Below are positions 1 through 9,354 of a stretch of DNA of 64,000 bases, in pieces. The DNA lies in contig CP166131.1 of the NCBI GenBank assembly GCA_041228345.1, positions 1,481,001 through 1,545,000 of the forward strand, in the 5' to 3' direction. The notes under the pieces are model-generated. The model was given only the letters and a program-made list of their open reading frames with translations. It did no database searches and had not been told where the DNA came from. Position numbers and translations under genes: made by a program. This stretch comes from Alphaproteobacteria bacterium LSUCC0396 (GTDB lineage Bacteria > Pseudomonadota > Alphaproteobacteria > Puniceispirillales > Puniceispirillaceae). Within the stretch, counting starts at the first letter, position 1. The number at the start of each line of letters is the position of its first letter.

Positions 1-966
1 ATTAACGCCGTTCTGTTTCACGGTAATGATTTAGGCATGATTAGCGAACGCGCAAAGCAATTTGCCGCCTTATTTAGCGATAATTTGGACGATGTATTTT
101 CGGTAACGCGGCTAAGCGGCGATATGTTATCTGGCGAGGTAGGCTTAATTGCTGATTCGGCCGCCGCCATTCCGGCCTTTGGTGATCGCCGGCTTGTTCT
201 CGTTAAGGGTCGCGGTACCGAATTGCTAGAAGCCGCTAAACTGGCACTGGCAAAACCGTTACCCAATACCATGATCATAATCGAAGCAAGCGACACAACA
301 ACGAAACACGCGATTGTTAAATTATTCGAAACCAGCAAAACCGCTGCATCAATTGGCTGTTATGCTGATGGTGTCGGTGATATTTGTGAGTTAGCCAACA
401 AAATTTTTGCCGCCGACAACGTCACTGCAAGCCGTGATGCGTTTGATATCATCGCCGGGCGGTTGGGCAGTGACCGGGCTTCATCACGCAGTGAAATTGA
501 AAAACTGGCTTTAATGGCAGGGCCGGGCGGGCGGCTTGAGGCTGAGGATGTACAGATCGCGCTTGGCGATAGTGCGCTTCTTGCTATTGATGATATTGCC
601 GATGCGCTGGCTAGTGGCGCCGTTGCCCGGCTGCAACAGGCGCTGCAAAAAGCCTGGTATGAAGATACCAATGCCGTGATGATCATTCGCGGTTGCCAAA
701 CCTATTTTCGGCAATTGGGTCTTGCCGGCTATGCGATGACAAATGGTCAATCAGCGCAAAATGCCTTGCGCAGTCTGCGCCCACCGCCGCATTTCAAATT
801 ACAGCACCGGTTACAGGCGCATCTTCGGCGCTGGCGACCGCATCTGGCAATGGAAATGGTCAACCGGTTACAAGATATTGAATTACAACTGAAATCTGGC
901 AGAATTGACGATCAACTTTGCACCGCGCAAAGCCTTTTAGGGATTTGCCTTCGCGCGCCGCGCTAG
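1..966 (+). CDS. holA: DNA polymerase III subunit delta, 5'-truncated by the window
   Basis: This is the delta subunit of the clamp loader, which opens the beta sliding clamp for loading on primed DNA. The frame is open from base 1 and begins with residues resembling the family N-terminus (VLFHGNDLG), so the ATG at 37 is internal and the true start lies upstream of the window. About 321 residues are visible, ending at a TAG at 964-966. The C-terminal helical region is intact. It converges on parB with a 4-bp overlap of the two 3' ends. holA beside parAB is a usual alphaproteobacterial arrangement. Identification rests on overall sequence resemblance and context. Confidence 0.9.
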   Translation: MNAVLFHGNDLGMISERAKQFAALFSDNLDDVFSVTRLSGDMLSGEVGLIADSAAAIPAFGDRRLVLVKGRGTELLEAAKLALAKPLPNTMIIIEASDTTTKHAIVKLFETSKTAASIGCYADGVGDICELANKIFAADNVTASRDAFDIIAGRLGSDRASSRSEIEKLALMAGPGGRLEAEDVQIALGDSALLAIDDIADALASGAVARLQQALQKAWYEDTNAVMIIRGCQTYFRQLGLAGYAMTNGQSAQNALRSLRPPPHFKLQHRLQAHLRRWRPHLAMEMVNRLQDIELQLKSGRIDDQLCTAQSLLGICLRAPR

Positions 967-1916
967 CGTATACCCAACTTTGCCAGCAAATTGGTCATCT
1001 GCTCTAGTGACTGACAATCAATCACCAACTTGCCGCGCTCCTTGGCTTCATCCCAGTCAATCTGAAATGCCAGACCCAGCTTATCAGCTGCTTGGCGTTC
1101 CAGTGCTTTGATATCTGCCGATTTCTCTGGCTTAGCCGCTTTTTTGCCTGTCTTAACCCGATCTTGTTTGGCGAGCATTTCGGCCTGACGTGCCGACAGG
1201 CCTTTCGCAACAATCACCCTAGCAAGCGCGTCAGCATCGCCATGACCGATTAGCGGCCGCGCCTGTCCCATCGTGATTTTCCGGTCAAGAAGCAACGTCT
1301 GAACCGACGGCGGTAGTAATAAAAGCCGTAAGAGATTCGCAATGTGGCTTCTTGATTTACCAATAATTTCAGATACTTGTTCTTGTGTATAGCGGTTGGT
1401 TTCTAACAGTTTCTGATAGCCTTGCGCTTCTTCAATAACGCTAAGATCGCTTCGCTGAATATTTTCAATCAGCGCAATTTCATAACATTCAGCCTCGGTC
1501 AGGTCGCGAATAATCGCCGGAACCTGATGTATTTTCGCCAATTGCGCCGCACGCCAACGGCGTTCACCAGCAACAAGTTGATAGCGGCTTGGTTTTTCCG
1601 GGTTTGGGCGCAATAGAATTGGCTGAACAATACCTTTTTGCCGGATCGACGCCGCCAAATCATTCAGACCGTCCTTGTCAAACTGTCGACGCGGCTGCCA
1701 GGGGCCAACATTAATCCATTCGATCGGAATTTCCTGAAAGCCTGCTGATGGCGCGAGGGGCGCTGCAGCGGTTGATGCGTTACCATCACGTATAGCCGCC
1801 GCGCCTGTTGCCGCGGCAATGCCGCGATCACCTAACAGTGATGACAGCCCGCGCCCAAGCCCACGATTGGCGGTTTTCTTTGGCGATGCGGTGCCCGACG
1901 AGGTTTTTGGTGGCAT
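963..1916 (-). CDS. parB: Chromosome-partitioning protein ParB
   Basis: ParB is the centromere-binding CTPase clamp that loads at parS and spreads along DNA for origin segregation. The 317-residue protein has an N-terminal basic tail with a ParA-interaction-like stretch RGLGRGLSSLL (18-28). The ParB/Srx nucleotide-binding domain follows (about 62-155), with GERRWRA at 117-123 and ENIQR at 151-155. A helix-turn-helix lies around 178-200 and a C-terminal dimerisation domain follows. Its ATG overlaps the parA stop by one base (TAATG), implying translational coupling. Two perfect parS sites occur in the window, at 3308 and 6925. Confidence 0.97.
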   Translation of the reverse strand: MPPKTSSGTASPKKTANRGLGRGLSSLLGDRGIAAATGAAAIRDGNASTAAAPLAPSAGFQEIPIEWINVGPWQPRRQFDKDGLNDLAASIRQKGIVQPILLRPNPEKPSRYQLVAGERRWRAAQLAKIHQVPAIIRDLTEAECYEIALIENIQRSDLSVIEEAQGYQKLLETNRYTQEQVSEIIGKSRSHIANLLRLLLLPPSVQTLLLDRKITMGQARPLIGHGDADALARVIVAKGLSARQAEMLAKQDRVKTGKKAAKPEKSADIKALERQAADKLGLAFQIDWDEAKERGKLVIDCQSLEQMTNLLAKLGIR

Positions 1917-2698
1917 TAGGCGACTTCCTTTTCCTGATTTAACAACTCGGCGGCAAGCGCGATATAGGCCTGTGAGCCAGTACAGTTTAGATCATACATC
2001 AATACAGGCTGGCCGAAAGACGGCGCCTCTGAAACACGAACATTTCTAGGAATTACAGTATTATAGACAAGATTTCCTAAATGCGTTCTAACATCATTTG
2101 CAACCTGTTCAGACAGTCGATTGCGCCCATCATACATCGTCAAAACAATACCCTGCATAGTAAGATTCTGGTTTAATTCAGCCTGTACCGACCCAATGGT
2201 TCGCATCAATTGTGACAGGCCTTCAAGGGCATAGAATTCACATTGAAGCGGTACCAGAACACGATCAGCTGCACATAACGCATTCACCGTCAGCAAACCC
2301 AACGATGGCGGACAGTCGATAATCACATATTCATATACCGATATGGCCGGCTTTAGAGCATCTGAAAGGCGGAATTCACGCCGCTCAATTTCAGCAAGCT
2401 CAATTTCAGCCGCTGAGAGATCTACAATGGCCGGAATTATATCCAAACCGGGAACATTGCTTGTCTTTACTGCCGCCTTAGCCTTTACTTCGCCAGTAAT
2501 AAGCCGGTAGCTATTCACCGCGCGCTCTGGCTCATCAATGCCCAAGCCGGTACTAGCATTGCCCTGAGGGTCAAAATCGACCAATAGGACACGGCGCCCG
2601 CATGCCGCCAACGCCGTTGCCAAATTCACCGAAGTGGTGGTCTTTCCGACGCCACCCTTTTGGTTGGCAACCGCAATGATTCGGGTTTTTGAGGTCAT
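1916..2698 (-). CDS. parA: Chromosome-partitioning ATPase ParA
   Basis: ParA is a deviant-Walker ATPase that binds DNA nonspecifically and moves ParB-parS complexes. The 260-residue protein shows the Walker A motif KGGVGKTT at 14-21 with the signature Lys14. A second conserved box DFDPQGN is at 41-47 and a Walker B-like IIDCPPSLG lies near 124-132. Length and lack of an N-terminal HTH fit chromosomal Soj/ParA rather than plasmid ParA. It lies downstream of rsmG with a 57-bp gap and is coupled to parB. Confidence 0.97.
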   Translation of the reverse strand: MTSKTRIIAVANQKGGVGKTTTSVNLATALAACGRRVLLVDFDPQGNASTGLGIDEPERAVNSYRLITGEVKAKAAVKTSNVPGLDIIPAIVDLSAAEIELAEIERREFRLSDALKPAISVYEYVIIDCPPSLGLLTVNALCAADRVLVPLQCEFYALEGLSQLMRTIGSVQAELNQNLTMQGIVLTMYDGRNRLSEQVANDVRTHLGNLVYNTVIPRNVRVSEAPSFGQPVLMYDLNCTGSQAYIALAAELLNQEKEVA

Positions 2699-2755
2699 AT
2701 CAGCAAACCTTGTCCATTTGGGTCTAGTAACATAGCGACGATCACAAATCGTGAT

Positions 2756-3355
2756 TTAGCGGCTATTTTTAAGTTCTAGAACAACACCAGTTGGGCCAGA
2801 TAGGCTTGGGTGCGTTGTTGCGTCCATAGTGGAATAAGTTTGCAAATTGGTCAATTCATCTTGCACGGCAGCGCCTTTCAAAAACAGGCAGACACTTTTG
2901 GGACTAAGTTGATTTTCAATGAGTTTCAATAGTTTAGGGACAGGAGCTAAGGCTCGCGCTGTAATAACATCAGGGAAAAGCTGCGGCAGGGTTTCGATCC
3001 GCTGATTATGAACTTTGGCGGGCAAGTCCAATTCGCGGATCACCATCGACAAAAATACCGCCTTGCGCTGATCTGATTCGACAAGATCAACCGTAACGCC
3101 CCCCATAATCGCCAGAACGAGGCCGGGAAACCCAGCGCCACTGCCAACATCCATGATATTTTTGGTCTGTGGCGGGTAAAATGCCGCGAGCTGTCCAGAA
3201 TCCAGAATATGACGCTGCCAAGCCTCGGCGAGGGTGCTGTTCGCGACAAGATTGATCCGCGCTTGCCATTTTTCCAATAATGTCAGATAGGCACGAAATT
3301 TATCAATTGTTTCACGTGAAACATTCAGCAATCGGGCAACATCATCCGGCGTCAC
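2756..3355 (-). CDS. rsmG: 16S rRNA (guanine(527)-N7)-methyltransferase RsmG (GidB)
   Basis: RsmG is a SAM-dependent methyltransferase for G527 of 16S rRNA. The 199-residue protein has the glycine-rich SAM loop [10 protein letters not shown] at 69-78. Its start overlaps the mnmG stop by 4 bp (ATGA), and mnmG-rsmG-parA-parB forms one leftward run. Residues 11-16 (NVSRET) are encoded by a perfect parS palindrome (3308-3323), so this stretch is both coding and a ParB site. The protein is otherwise of ordinary length with no visible defect. Confidence 0.96.
   Translation of the reverse strand: MTPDDVARLLNVSRETIDKFRAYLTLLEKWQARINLVANSTLAEAWQRHILDSGQLAAFYPPQTKNIMDVGSGAGFPGLVLAIMGGVTVDLVESDQRKAVFLSMVIRELDLPAKVHNQRIETLPQLFPDVITARALAPVPKLLKLIENQLSPKSVCLFLKGAAVQDELTNLQTYSTMDATTHPSLSGPTGVVLELKNSR
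3308..3323. promoter_or_regulatory. parS centromere site inside rsmG
   Basis: TGTTTCACGTGAAACA is a perfect 16-bp palindrome matching the widely conserved chromosomal parS consensus. It lies within codons 11-16 of rsmG, about 7.1 kb from the proposed oriC and 1.4 kb from parB. That parS recruits ParB is established for the family. Use of this particular copy is inferred. Confidence 0.93.
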
Positions 3356-5250
3356 GATACGGTCCTGCTGGCGGTGTGTTTCTGTTCACGTTTAATATGG
3401 CGCAAAACCGCCACAACCGCCGCCGGTGTCAGACCCGGAAGGCGGTTTGCATGGCCAATGGTTTCTGGCTGAAACCGCCGCAAGATATCTTTTGATTCTG
3501 CCGACAGCCCGCCCACCGCTGCGAAATCGGTCTCGGCCGGTATGCTTACCGCCTCATCACGGCGCAACGCATCAATATCTGCCTGCTGGCGTCCAACATA
3601 ACCAGCGTAACGGTAATCTGCCTCCAGCTGACAATGCAATATAGGTGAAATATTCACCAGATCTGGCCAAACAGGCAAAAGATCGGCGATGGTGATTCCC
3701 TCTAACGTTAACAGATCAGCCGCACTACGAGCGGCCCCATCACGCGGCGCCGGCAATCCTGCCACTGCGACTATCTTTGCGGGCTGCGGATTGGTTTCAA
3801 GTGATTTACGCGCAAGCGCCAGTGACGCTGCTTTTTCATGCCATGCTTTTTGACGAACACTGCCAACACAGCCAATCGCAAGGCCGCGATCGGTTAAGCG
3901 CTGGTCAGCATTATCGGCGCGAAGTAACAGCCGATATTCCGCGCGCGAGGTAAACATTCGATAGGGTTCGGGCGCGCCTTTCGTGATAAGATCATCAACC
4001 ATAACACCGATATACGCATCTGCACGATCCAGCACAAATGGCGCGTAATCTGGGCCATTTGCCGCCCGTAACGCGGCATTAATCCCGGCAATAAGACCCT
4101 GCGCCGCGGCCTCTTCATAACCGGTTGTGCCATTGATCTGGCCAGCCAGATAAAGCCCCGGCAGCGCTTTTAATGCCAATGACCGGCGTAATGCACGCGG
4201 ATCAACAAAATCATATTCAATCGCATAACCAAATTGCAGGATTTTCGCCGATCCAAGCCCGGGAATTGTTGCAATCATCGCCTGCTGCACATCGCGCGGC
4301 AGGCTGGTCGAAATGCCATTTGGATAGACTGTCGGATCATCAAGCCCTTCTGGCTCTAGAAAGATCTGGTGAGAGCTTTTATCGGCAAAGCGGTTCACCT
4401 TATCCTCGATCGACGGGCAATAGCGGGGGCCAGTACCCGAAATCGCGCCGCTGTAAACCGCTGATAAATGCATCGATTCGGCAATAATCCGGTGTGTTTC
4501 GGCGGTCGTGCGGGTAATACCACAGCTGATTTGCGGCACGGTAATCTTGTCAGTCAGGGTGGAAAAGGGAATTGGCGGGTCATCAGCTGGCTGCATTTCA
4601 AGGCTGGCCCAGTCAATGCTGTTACCATCGAGACGCGCCGGCGTTCCTGTTTTTAGCCGGCCAAGCGGAAGTTCAAGTGCCGCAAGCCGCGCTGCAAGCT
4701 GATTTGACGGCGCTTCACCAACACGGCCAGCCGGCGTCCGCTCATCACCAAGATGGATTAAACCGCCTAAGAATGTGCCCGTTGTCAGCACCACAGCACC
4801 GCAATGAAAGGCGCGGCCATCCTCGGTTATAATGCCGGTTACATTACGGCCATCAGCGCCCGTTTCAACCGTCAGATCGCCAACAGCCGCTTCAATGATT
4901 TGAATATTCGGCATTTCGGCTAACAGCGCCTTGATCGCCATGCGGTAAAGCTTGCGGTCGGCCTGTGCCCTTGGACCATGCACTGCCGGACCGCGTGATC
5001 TATTCAACATCCGGAACTGGATGCCGGCACGGTCAATCGCGCGGCCCATAATCCCGTCCAGCGCATCAATTTCACGGACAAGATGGCCTTTACCAAGACC
5101 ACCGATCGCCGGATTACATGACATCTCGCCAATACGGTCGGCGCGCATCGTCACCAGCGCAACATTTGCGCCCATGCGGGCTGCGGCTGCGGCTGCCTCA
5201 CAGCCAGCATGACCGCCGCCAACGACAATGACATCAAATCTATTCGTCAT
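3352..5250 (-). CDS. mnmG: tRNA uridine-5-carboxymethylaminomethyl modification enzyme MnmG (GidA)
   Basis: MnmG is an FAD- and NADH-dependent enzyme that, with MnmE, installs the carboxymethylaminomethyl group at U34 of certain tRNAs. The 632-residue protein begins with a dinucleotide-binding loop, [11 protein letters not shown] (10-20). It also carries the family stretch [20 protein letters not shown] near 44-63. Length is normal for the family (about 620-630). It overlaps rsmG by 4 bp and sits 57 bp downstream of mnmE, so the two partner subunits are encoded together. Confidence 0.97.
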   Translation of the reverse strand: MTNRFDVIVVGGGHAGCEAAAAAARMGANVALVTMRADRIGEMSCNPAIGGLGKGHLVREIDALDGIMGRAIDRAGIQFRMLNRSRGPAVHGPRAQADRKLYRMAIKALLAEMPNIQIIEAAVGDLTVETGADGRNVTGIITEDGRAFHCGAVVLTTGTFLGGLIHLGDERTPAGRVGEAPSNQLAARLAALELPLGRLKTGTPARLDGNSIDWASLEMQPADDPPIPFSTLTDKITVPQISCGITRTTAETHRIIAESMHLSAVYSGAISGTGPRYCPSIEDKVNRFADKSSHQIFLEPEGLDDPTVYPNGISTSLPRDVQQAMIATIPGLGSAKILQFGYAIEYDFVDPRALRRSLALKALPGLYLAGQINGTTGYEEAAAQGLIAGINAALRAANGPDYAPFVLDRADAYIGVMVDDLITKGAPEPYRMFTSRAEYRLLLRADNADQRLTDRGLAIGCVGSVRQKAWHEKAASLALARKSLETNPQPAKIVAVAGLPAPRDGAARSAADLLTLEGITIADLLPVWPDLVNISPILHCQLEADYRYAGYVGRQQADIDALRRDEAVSIPAETDFAAVGGLSAESKDILRRFQPETIGHANRLPGLTPAAVVAVLRHIKREQKHTASRTVS

Positions 5251-5307
5251 GCTCTGCCTGTTTTTGCCAATAATCGGTTTAACGAGGGTGTTATGCCGTA
5301 TTTTAGC

Positions 5308-6654
5308 CTATTTTCCAATACAAAAGGCGGAAAAGATGCTCCCCAGCAATTCTTCAACATCAATATCGCCAGTAATCCGGCCAAGCGCACTGGCGGCAAG
5401 GCGGACCTCTTCTGCCGCTAATTCCGGCGCGTTCTGGAAATCATGCCCCAATGCACGTTCCAGTGCATCATGCGCACCCTGCATGGCGATACGGTGCCGC
5501 TGGCGGGTAATGATAACACTGCCATCCGCGCGGTTTAGCGGGACCAGCCGATTGGCCAGTATTTCACTTAAACCCTCGATATCTGACGGGTTCTTTGCTG
5601 ACATAATGATCATCTGATCATCAATTGCTGCCGGATCTCCCGCAACGCCGCAATCCGCCTTGTTAAGAATATATAATTTTGGCCGGTCGGTGAGGGCATC
5701 AATGTTCGCGCGCGTGGCTGGCCAGTCAGATTTACTGCCGTCCAGCACGATAATCACCAAATCAGCCACACCTGCCGCTTCTAGCGAGCGCCGAATCCCC
5801 TCGGCTTCAATCGTCCCGCTCGTCTCGCGCAATCCAGCCGTATCCATGATATTCGCCGGTACCCCGCCAAGATCAAGCCGTATCTGAATAATATCGCGTG
5901 TTGTGCCAGCCTCATCTGACACGATCGCCGCAGCGCGCCCAGCCAAGCAATTTAAAATTGTTGATTTGCCCGCATTTACCGGCCCAATTAACGCCGCAAC
6001 CACGCCGTCCCGTACCAATTCACCAGCACCACCATCATTTAGATGACCAGCGAGTGCCGCCTGCAAATTTTCCGTGCTGGACCGCAAAGACCGTTCGACC
6101 GACGCTGGCAAATCTTCATCGGCAAAATCAATCAACGCCTCTAATTGTGCGGCAATCTGCACGAGTTCGCCGCGCCATTGCATTACCGGTCCACGCAAAG
6201 CGCCATCAATCTGTACCCATGCCTGATGCAGCTGTGCTGGCGTTTCGGCGTCAATTAAATCAGCCAAACCTTCAACGGCTGATAAATCCATTTTCCCATT
6301 CATAAAGCCACGGCGGGTAAATTCCCCCGGATAGGCCATGCGAAACCCTTCACCTGCCGCCAGCTGGGCCACTAGGGCATCAATGACCGCCCGGCTGCCA
6401 TGACAATGGATCTCGCAAACATCCTCGCCCGTGCTAGATCGCGGCCCCTTCATAAATAGCAATAACGCCTGATCAATCACCTGCCCATCATGGTATAGCC
6501 GCGCCACCGAAAACTGCCCGGCAGGCGGACAGGCTGCGCGAAACAGCGCCGGTGCGCTTGCCGCGTTTGGCCCGCTAATCCGGATCACCGCAATTGCCGA
6601 TCGTCCGGGTGGAGTCGCGATCGCAAAAATCGTGTCACTTGCAAGATTGCTCAT
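5308..6654 (-). CDS. mnmE: tRNA modification GTPase MnmE (TrmE)
   Basis: MnmE is the GTPase partner of MnmG in wobble-uridine modification. From the chosen ATG at 6654 the protein is 448 residues. It has an N-terminal formyl-THF-binding domain, a helical region, and an inserted G domain with G1 GPVNAGKST (224-232), then DTAGLRE and NKAD. The C-terminus is the diagnostic CIGK. An upstream in-frame ATG at 6717 would add 21 residues with no family counterpart, so the inner start (MSNLASDTIFAIATPPG) is preferred. The gene diverges from ogt. Confidence 0.96.
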   Translation of the reverse strand: MSNLASDTIFAIATPPGRSAIAVIRISGPNAASAPALFRAACPPAGQFSVARLYHDGQVIDQALLLFMKGPRSSTGEDVCEIHCHGSRAVIDALVAQLAAGEGFRMAYPGEFTRRGFMNGKMDLSAVEGLADLIDAETPAQLHQAWVQIDGALRGPVMQWRGELVQIAAQLEALIDFADEDLPASVERSLRSSTENLQAALAGHLNDGGAGELVRDGVVAALIGPVNAGKSTILNCLAGRAAAIVSDEAGTTRDIIQIRLDLGGVPANIMDTAGLRETSGTIEAEGIRRSLEAAGVADLVIIVLDGSKSDWPATRANIDALTDRPKLYILNKADCGVAGDPAAIDDQMIIMSAKNPSDIEGLSEILANRLVPLNRADGSVIITRQRHRIAMQGAHDALERALGHDFQNAPELAAEEVRLAASALGRITGDIDVEELLGSIFSAFCIGK

Positions 6655-6764
6655 AAACTTTTCAATTATTCCCGTCTCTGATAGGCTTTTCCTAGTGTGA
6701 AAGATGGCCAACAACAAGTCTTCTTTTTATGATCTCTTTCATTGGTTGGCCCGTATGACCATAA

Positions 6765-6770
6765 AAGGAG
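6765..6770 (+). promoter_or_regulatory. Ribosome binding site deciding the ogt start
   Basis: AAGGAG sits 5 bases before the ATG at 6776 and supports that start over the in-frame ATG at 6704. Confidence 0.75.
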
Positions 6771-6775
6771 ATATC

Positions 6776-7309
6776 ATGCCCCAGATCAACGGCGCACTTG
6801 ACCAGTTATTTTCGTCAAAAATCCAGACCGACTTTGGCTGGCTTCGACCCATTAGCAATGGCCATAGCCTCATCCGTCTCGATTGGAATCAAACTGGCTG
6901 GGACCAGCCTTGCCATGCTGACGATGTTTCACGTGAAACAATTGCCCAGCTTGCGGCCTTTTTCGCTGGACGCCTGCAGCAGTTCACCGTGCCCTTAGAC
7001 CCCGTCGGAAAATCGAAAGCCGGACGTTATTGGCTCGATATTATGGCCAAAATCCCCTATGGGACGGTGATGAGTTATGGTGAATTTGCCAATTTTGCCG
7101 GCAAATCCGGTGCCGCCCGTGCCGCCGGGTCATCATGTGCGAGCAACCCAATACCAATTATCTATCCATGCCACCGTGTGGTGCGGGCAGATGGCTCATT
7201 GGGTAATTACGGCGGGGGTAGTGACAATCACCCGGCACATCAGGATAATCTAGCGCGCAAAGCCGCCTTATTGGCGCTCGAGACTGCCAGTAAATCGGCT
7301 GCTGCATAA
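6776..7309 (+). CDS. ogt: Methylated-DNA--[protein]-cysteine S-methyltransferase
   Basis: This protein repairs O6-alkylguanine by irreversible alkyl transfer to an active cysteine. The 177-residue form has the active-site motif PCHRVV near residues 120-125, preceded by IPYGTVMSYGEFA of the DNA-binding wing. The ATG at 6776 is chosen because AAGGAG (6765-6770) lies 5 bases upstream. An in-frame ATG at 6704 has no such site. The coding sequence contains a perfect parS site, encoding DVSRET. It is one of the few plus-strand genes left of oriC. The short N-terminal domain is typical of Ogt/MGMT. Confidence 0.92.
   Translation: MPQINGALDQLFSSKIQTDFGWLRPISNGHSLIRLDWNQTGWDQPCHADDVSRETIAQLAAFFAGRLQQFTVPLDPVGKSKAGRYWLDIMAKIPYGTVMSYGEFANFAGKSGAARAAGSSCASNPIPIIYPCHRVVRADGSLGNYGGGSDNHPAHQDNLARKAALLALETASKSAAA
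6925..6940. promoter_or_regulatory. parS centromere site inside ogt
   Basis: This is a second perfect copy of the 16-bp parS palindrome TGTTTCACGTGAAACA. It lies in the ogt reading frame (encoding VSRET) about 3.5 kb left of oriC. Both copies in the window are in coding sequence and are read as the same VSRET peptide. Confidence 0.93.
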
Positions 7310-7393
7310 ATACCTATGTGACATATTGCCAACGCTTTGAGACATCATTTTAAGACATCATTAGGGGCAGGCGGTTTTTAACGCTGTTTTTCG

Positions 7394-7473
7394 ACTGGTC
7401 ACCAGTCACTGGTCACCAGTCACTGGCCGCTTGTCACTGGCCGCTTGTCACTGGCCGCTGGCCGCTGGCCGCT
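7394..7473. repeat. 14-bp tandem repeats grading into a 7-bp repeat between ogt and rho
   Basis: Two copies of ACTGGTCACCAGTC (7394-7421) are followed by two of ACTGGCCGCTTGTC (7422-7449). Then come an ACTGGCCGCT unit and repeated TGGCCGC up to about 7473. The first unit is nearly self-complementary (ACTGGT/ACCAGT), so the block can fold into hairpins on either strand. It lies between the convergent 3' ends of ogt and rho and may serve as a bidirectional terminator. That role is inferred. Confidence 0.85.
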
Positions 7474-7491
7474 AGAATAATGCGCCACCCA

Positions 7492-7521
7492 AGCTATTCA
7501 TATCGGTCTAGCTATTCATAT
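7492..7521. repeat. 12-bp direct repeat flanking the rho stop codon
   Basis: AGCTATTCATAT occurs at 7492-7503 and again at 7510-7521. The second copy covers the last codons of rho. This looks like a local duplication of the gene end. Confidence 0.8.
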
Positions 7522-8767
7522 GATCAAAGAATTCATTATTGCTCTTTGAATTCTTTAGCTTATCCACCAGGAATTCCATTGCATCAATTGGGCCCATCTG
7601 CATCAGAATCCGGCGCAGCACCCACATTTTCGCCAGCGTTCCCTTATCGACCAGCAATTCTTCCTTACGGGTGCCCGACTTGGTGATATCAATCGCTGGG
7701 AAGGTGCGTTTATCAGATAGTTTGCGATCGAGGATCACTTCGCTGTTACCGGTGCCCTTGAACTCTTCAAAGATCACTTCATCCATCCGCGAGCCCGTTT
7801 CAATCAACGCTGTCGCAATGATTGTCAAGGAACCGCCTTCTTCGATATTCCGCGCCGCGCCAAAGAACCGTTTTGGCCGCTGCAGCGCATTCGCATCAAC
7901 ACCGCCGGTAAGCACTTTTCCAGATGATGGTACAACCGTGTTATAAGCACGGGCAAGACGCGTGATCGAATCCAGCAAAATCACGACATCACGCTTATGC
8001 TCAACAAGGCGCTTGGCTTTTTCAATAACCATTTCAGTTACTTGAACGTGACGTGACGCTGGCTCATCAAAGGTTGATGAAATGACCTCGCCGCGGACTG
8101 ACCGCTGCATATCGGTGACCTCTTCCGGCCGCTCATCAATCAATAGAACGATCAGATAAACCTCGGGGTGATTTTCTGAGATTGCATGGGCGATGCTTTG
8201 CAGCATCATTGTTTTACCGGTACGAGGCGGTGCGACGATAAGGCCCCGCTGGCCTTTCCCCATTGGGGAAATCAGGTCAATAACCCGCGGTGTATTATCT
8301 TTCTTATCCGGATTGAATGGCAATTCGAGGGTAAGTTTTTCTTCCGGATAAAGTGGTGTTAAATTATCGAAATTAATCCGGTGTCGAACCGCGTTTGGTT
8401 CTTCAAAATTGATTGTCTCGACTTTTAATAAGGCAAAATAGCGCTCGCCATCTTTTGGCGCTCTGATTTCACCCTCGACCGTATCACCGGTTCTAAGACT
8501 GAAACGGCGCACTTGGCTCGGGGAGACGTAGATATCATCAGGGCCGGGCAGATAATTCGATTCAGGCGCACGAAGAAAACCGAAACCATCAGATAAAACT
8601 TCAAGAACACCACTACCATAAATCGCCACTTCATTATCGGCGAGCTGCTTCAAGATCGCAAACATCATATCCTGTTTGCGTAATGTGCTGGCATTTTCGA
8701 TCTCCAATTCCTCGGCATATGCCAAAAGATCGGCTGGAGACTTTGCTTTGAGTTCCTGAAGGTGCAT
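7508..8767 (-). CDS. rho: Transcription termination factor Rho
   Basis: Rho is the hexameric RNA-dependent ATPase/helicase that ends transcription at C-rich unstructured RNA. The 419-residue protein has an N-terminal Rho_N helical domain ([15 protein letters not shown]), a cold-shock-like RNA-binding domain around 50-120, and a RecA-like core with Walker A PPRTGKT. The Q-loop and R-loop regions appear intact. Length matches the short alphaproteobacterial/E. coli type. It is the last gene of the leftward hemE-hemJ-rho series, with a 149-bp gap to hemJ that may hold its own promoter. Confidence 0.97.
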   Translation of the reverse strand: MHLQELKAKSPADLLAYAEELEIENASTLRKQDMMFAILKQLADNEVAIYGSGVLEVLSDGFGFLRAPESNYLPGPDDIYVSPSQVRRFSLRTGDTVEGEIRAPKDGERYFALLKVETINFEEPNAVRHRINFDNLTPLYPEEKLTLELPFNPDKKDNTPRVIDLISPMGKGQRGLIVAPPRTGKTMMLQSIAHAISENHPEVYLIVLLIDERPEEVTDMQRSVRGEVISSTFDEPASRHVQVTEMVIEKAKRLVEHKRDVVILLDSITRLARAYNTVVPSSGKVLTGGVDANALQRPKRFFGAARNIEEGGSLTIIATALIETGSRMDEVIFEEFKGTGNSEVILDRKLSDKRTFPAIDITKSGTRKEELLVDKGTLAKMWVLRRILMQMGPIDAMEFLVDKLKNSKSNNEFFDHMNS

Positions 8768-8916
8768 AATTTTACTCTGGTGGGGAAAAAGCTAGCAGGG
8801 GATAGCCTCTGGCTGATAACCAGATCGTCTCATCCTGCTTGTGTTAACCAGAAAAGTCAATTGCTCTGAATTTCTGTAACTCTTACTGGTATTGAATTAC
8901 CCGTCTTCTGTCACAT

Positions 8917-9345
8917 TCAAAGCGGTTTGGCAACAGCCATAACAACAATGATAATCATCAATATTGTCGGTACTTCATTCCAAATGCGATAGGCCTTTGA
9001 TGATAATGGTTTTTCATCATTTTCTAATAAACGCCGCATTTTCGAAAATTTACCATGAACCCCCGCCATTAATAGCACAGCCGCCAGTTTTACATGGAAC
9101 CAAGGCTCACTAAAAAGACTTGGATACAGCGCGAGCATCCATAGGCCAAAAATAAAGCTAGCAATCATTGCCGGCGTCATGATCGCTTTTAACAGCCGCC
9201 GTTCCATCACCTTGAAGGTTTCCGCCTGCACAGATCCGGTTTGGGCATCAGCATGGTAAACAAACAGCCGCGGCAGATATAAAAGCCCAACCATCCATGA
9301 AATTACCGAGATAATATGGAGAGATTTGATAATTTCATAGCTCAT
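8917..9345 (-). CDS. hemJ: Protoporphyrinogen IX oxidase HemJ
   Basis: HemJ is the small membrane oxidase converting protoporphyrinogen IX to protoporphyrin IX, a late heme step, in bacteria lacking HemG/HemY. The 142-residue protein has about four hydrophobic segments (near 5-25, 58-75, 82-100 and 120-140). It carries the family features SLHIIS with His10, YHADA, and the C-terminal WNEVPTILMI. Its start is 9 bp from the hemE stop, so it is probably in an operon with hemE, and pathway context supports the call. Confidence 0.92.
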   Translation of the reverse strand: MSYEIIKSLHIISVISWMVGLLYLPRLFVYHADAQTGSVQAETFKVMERRLLKAIMTPAMIASFIFGLWMLALYPSLFSEPWFHVKLAAVLLMAGVHGKFSKMRRLLENDEKPLSSKAYRIWNEVPTILMIIIVVMAVAKPL

Positions 9346-9354
9346 TGCTCTGTC

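Noticed and set aside
7558-7568. TTATCCACC-like DnaA box near the end of rho
   Set aside because: A single imperfect site in a coding region with no clustering is expected by chance.
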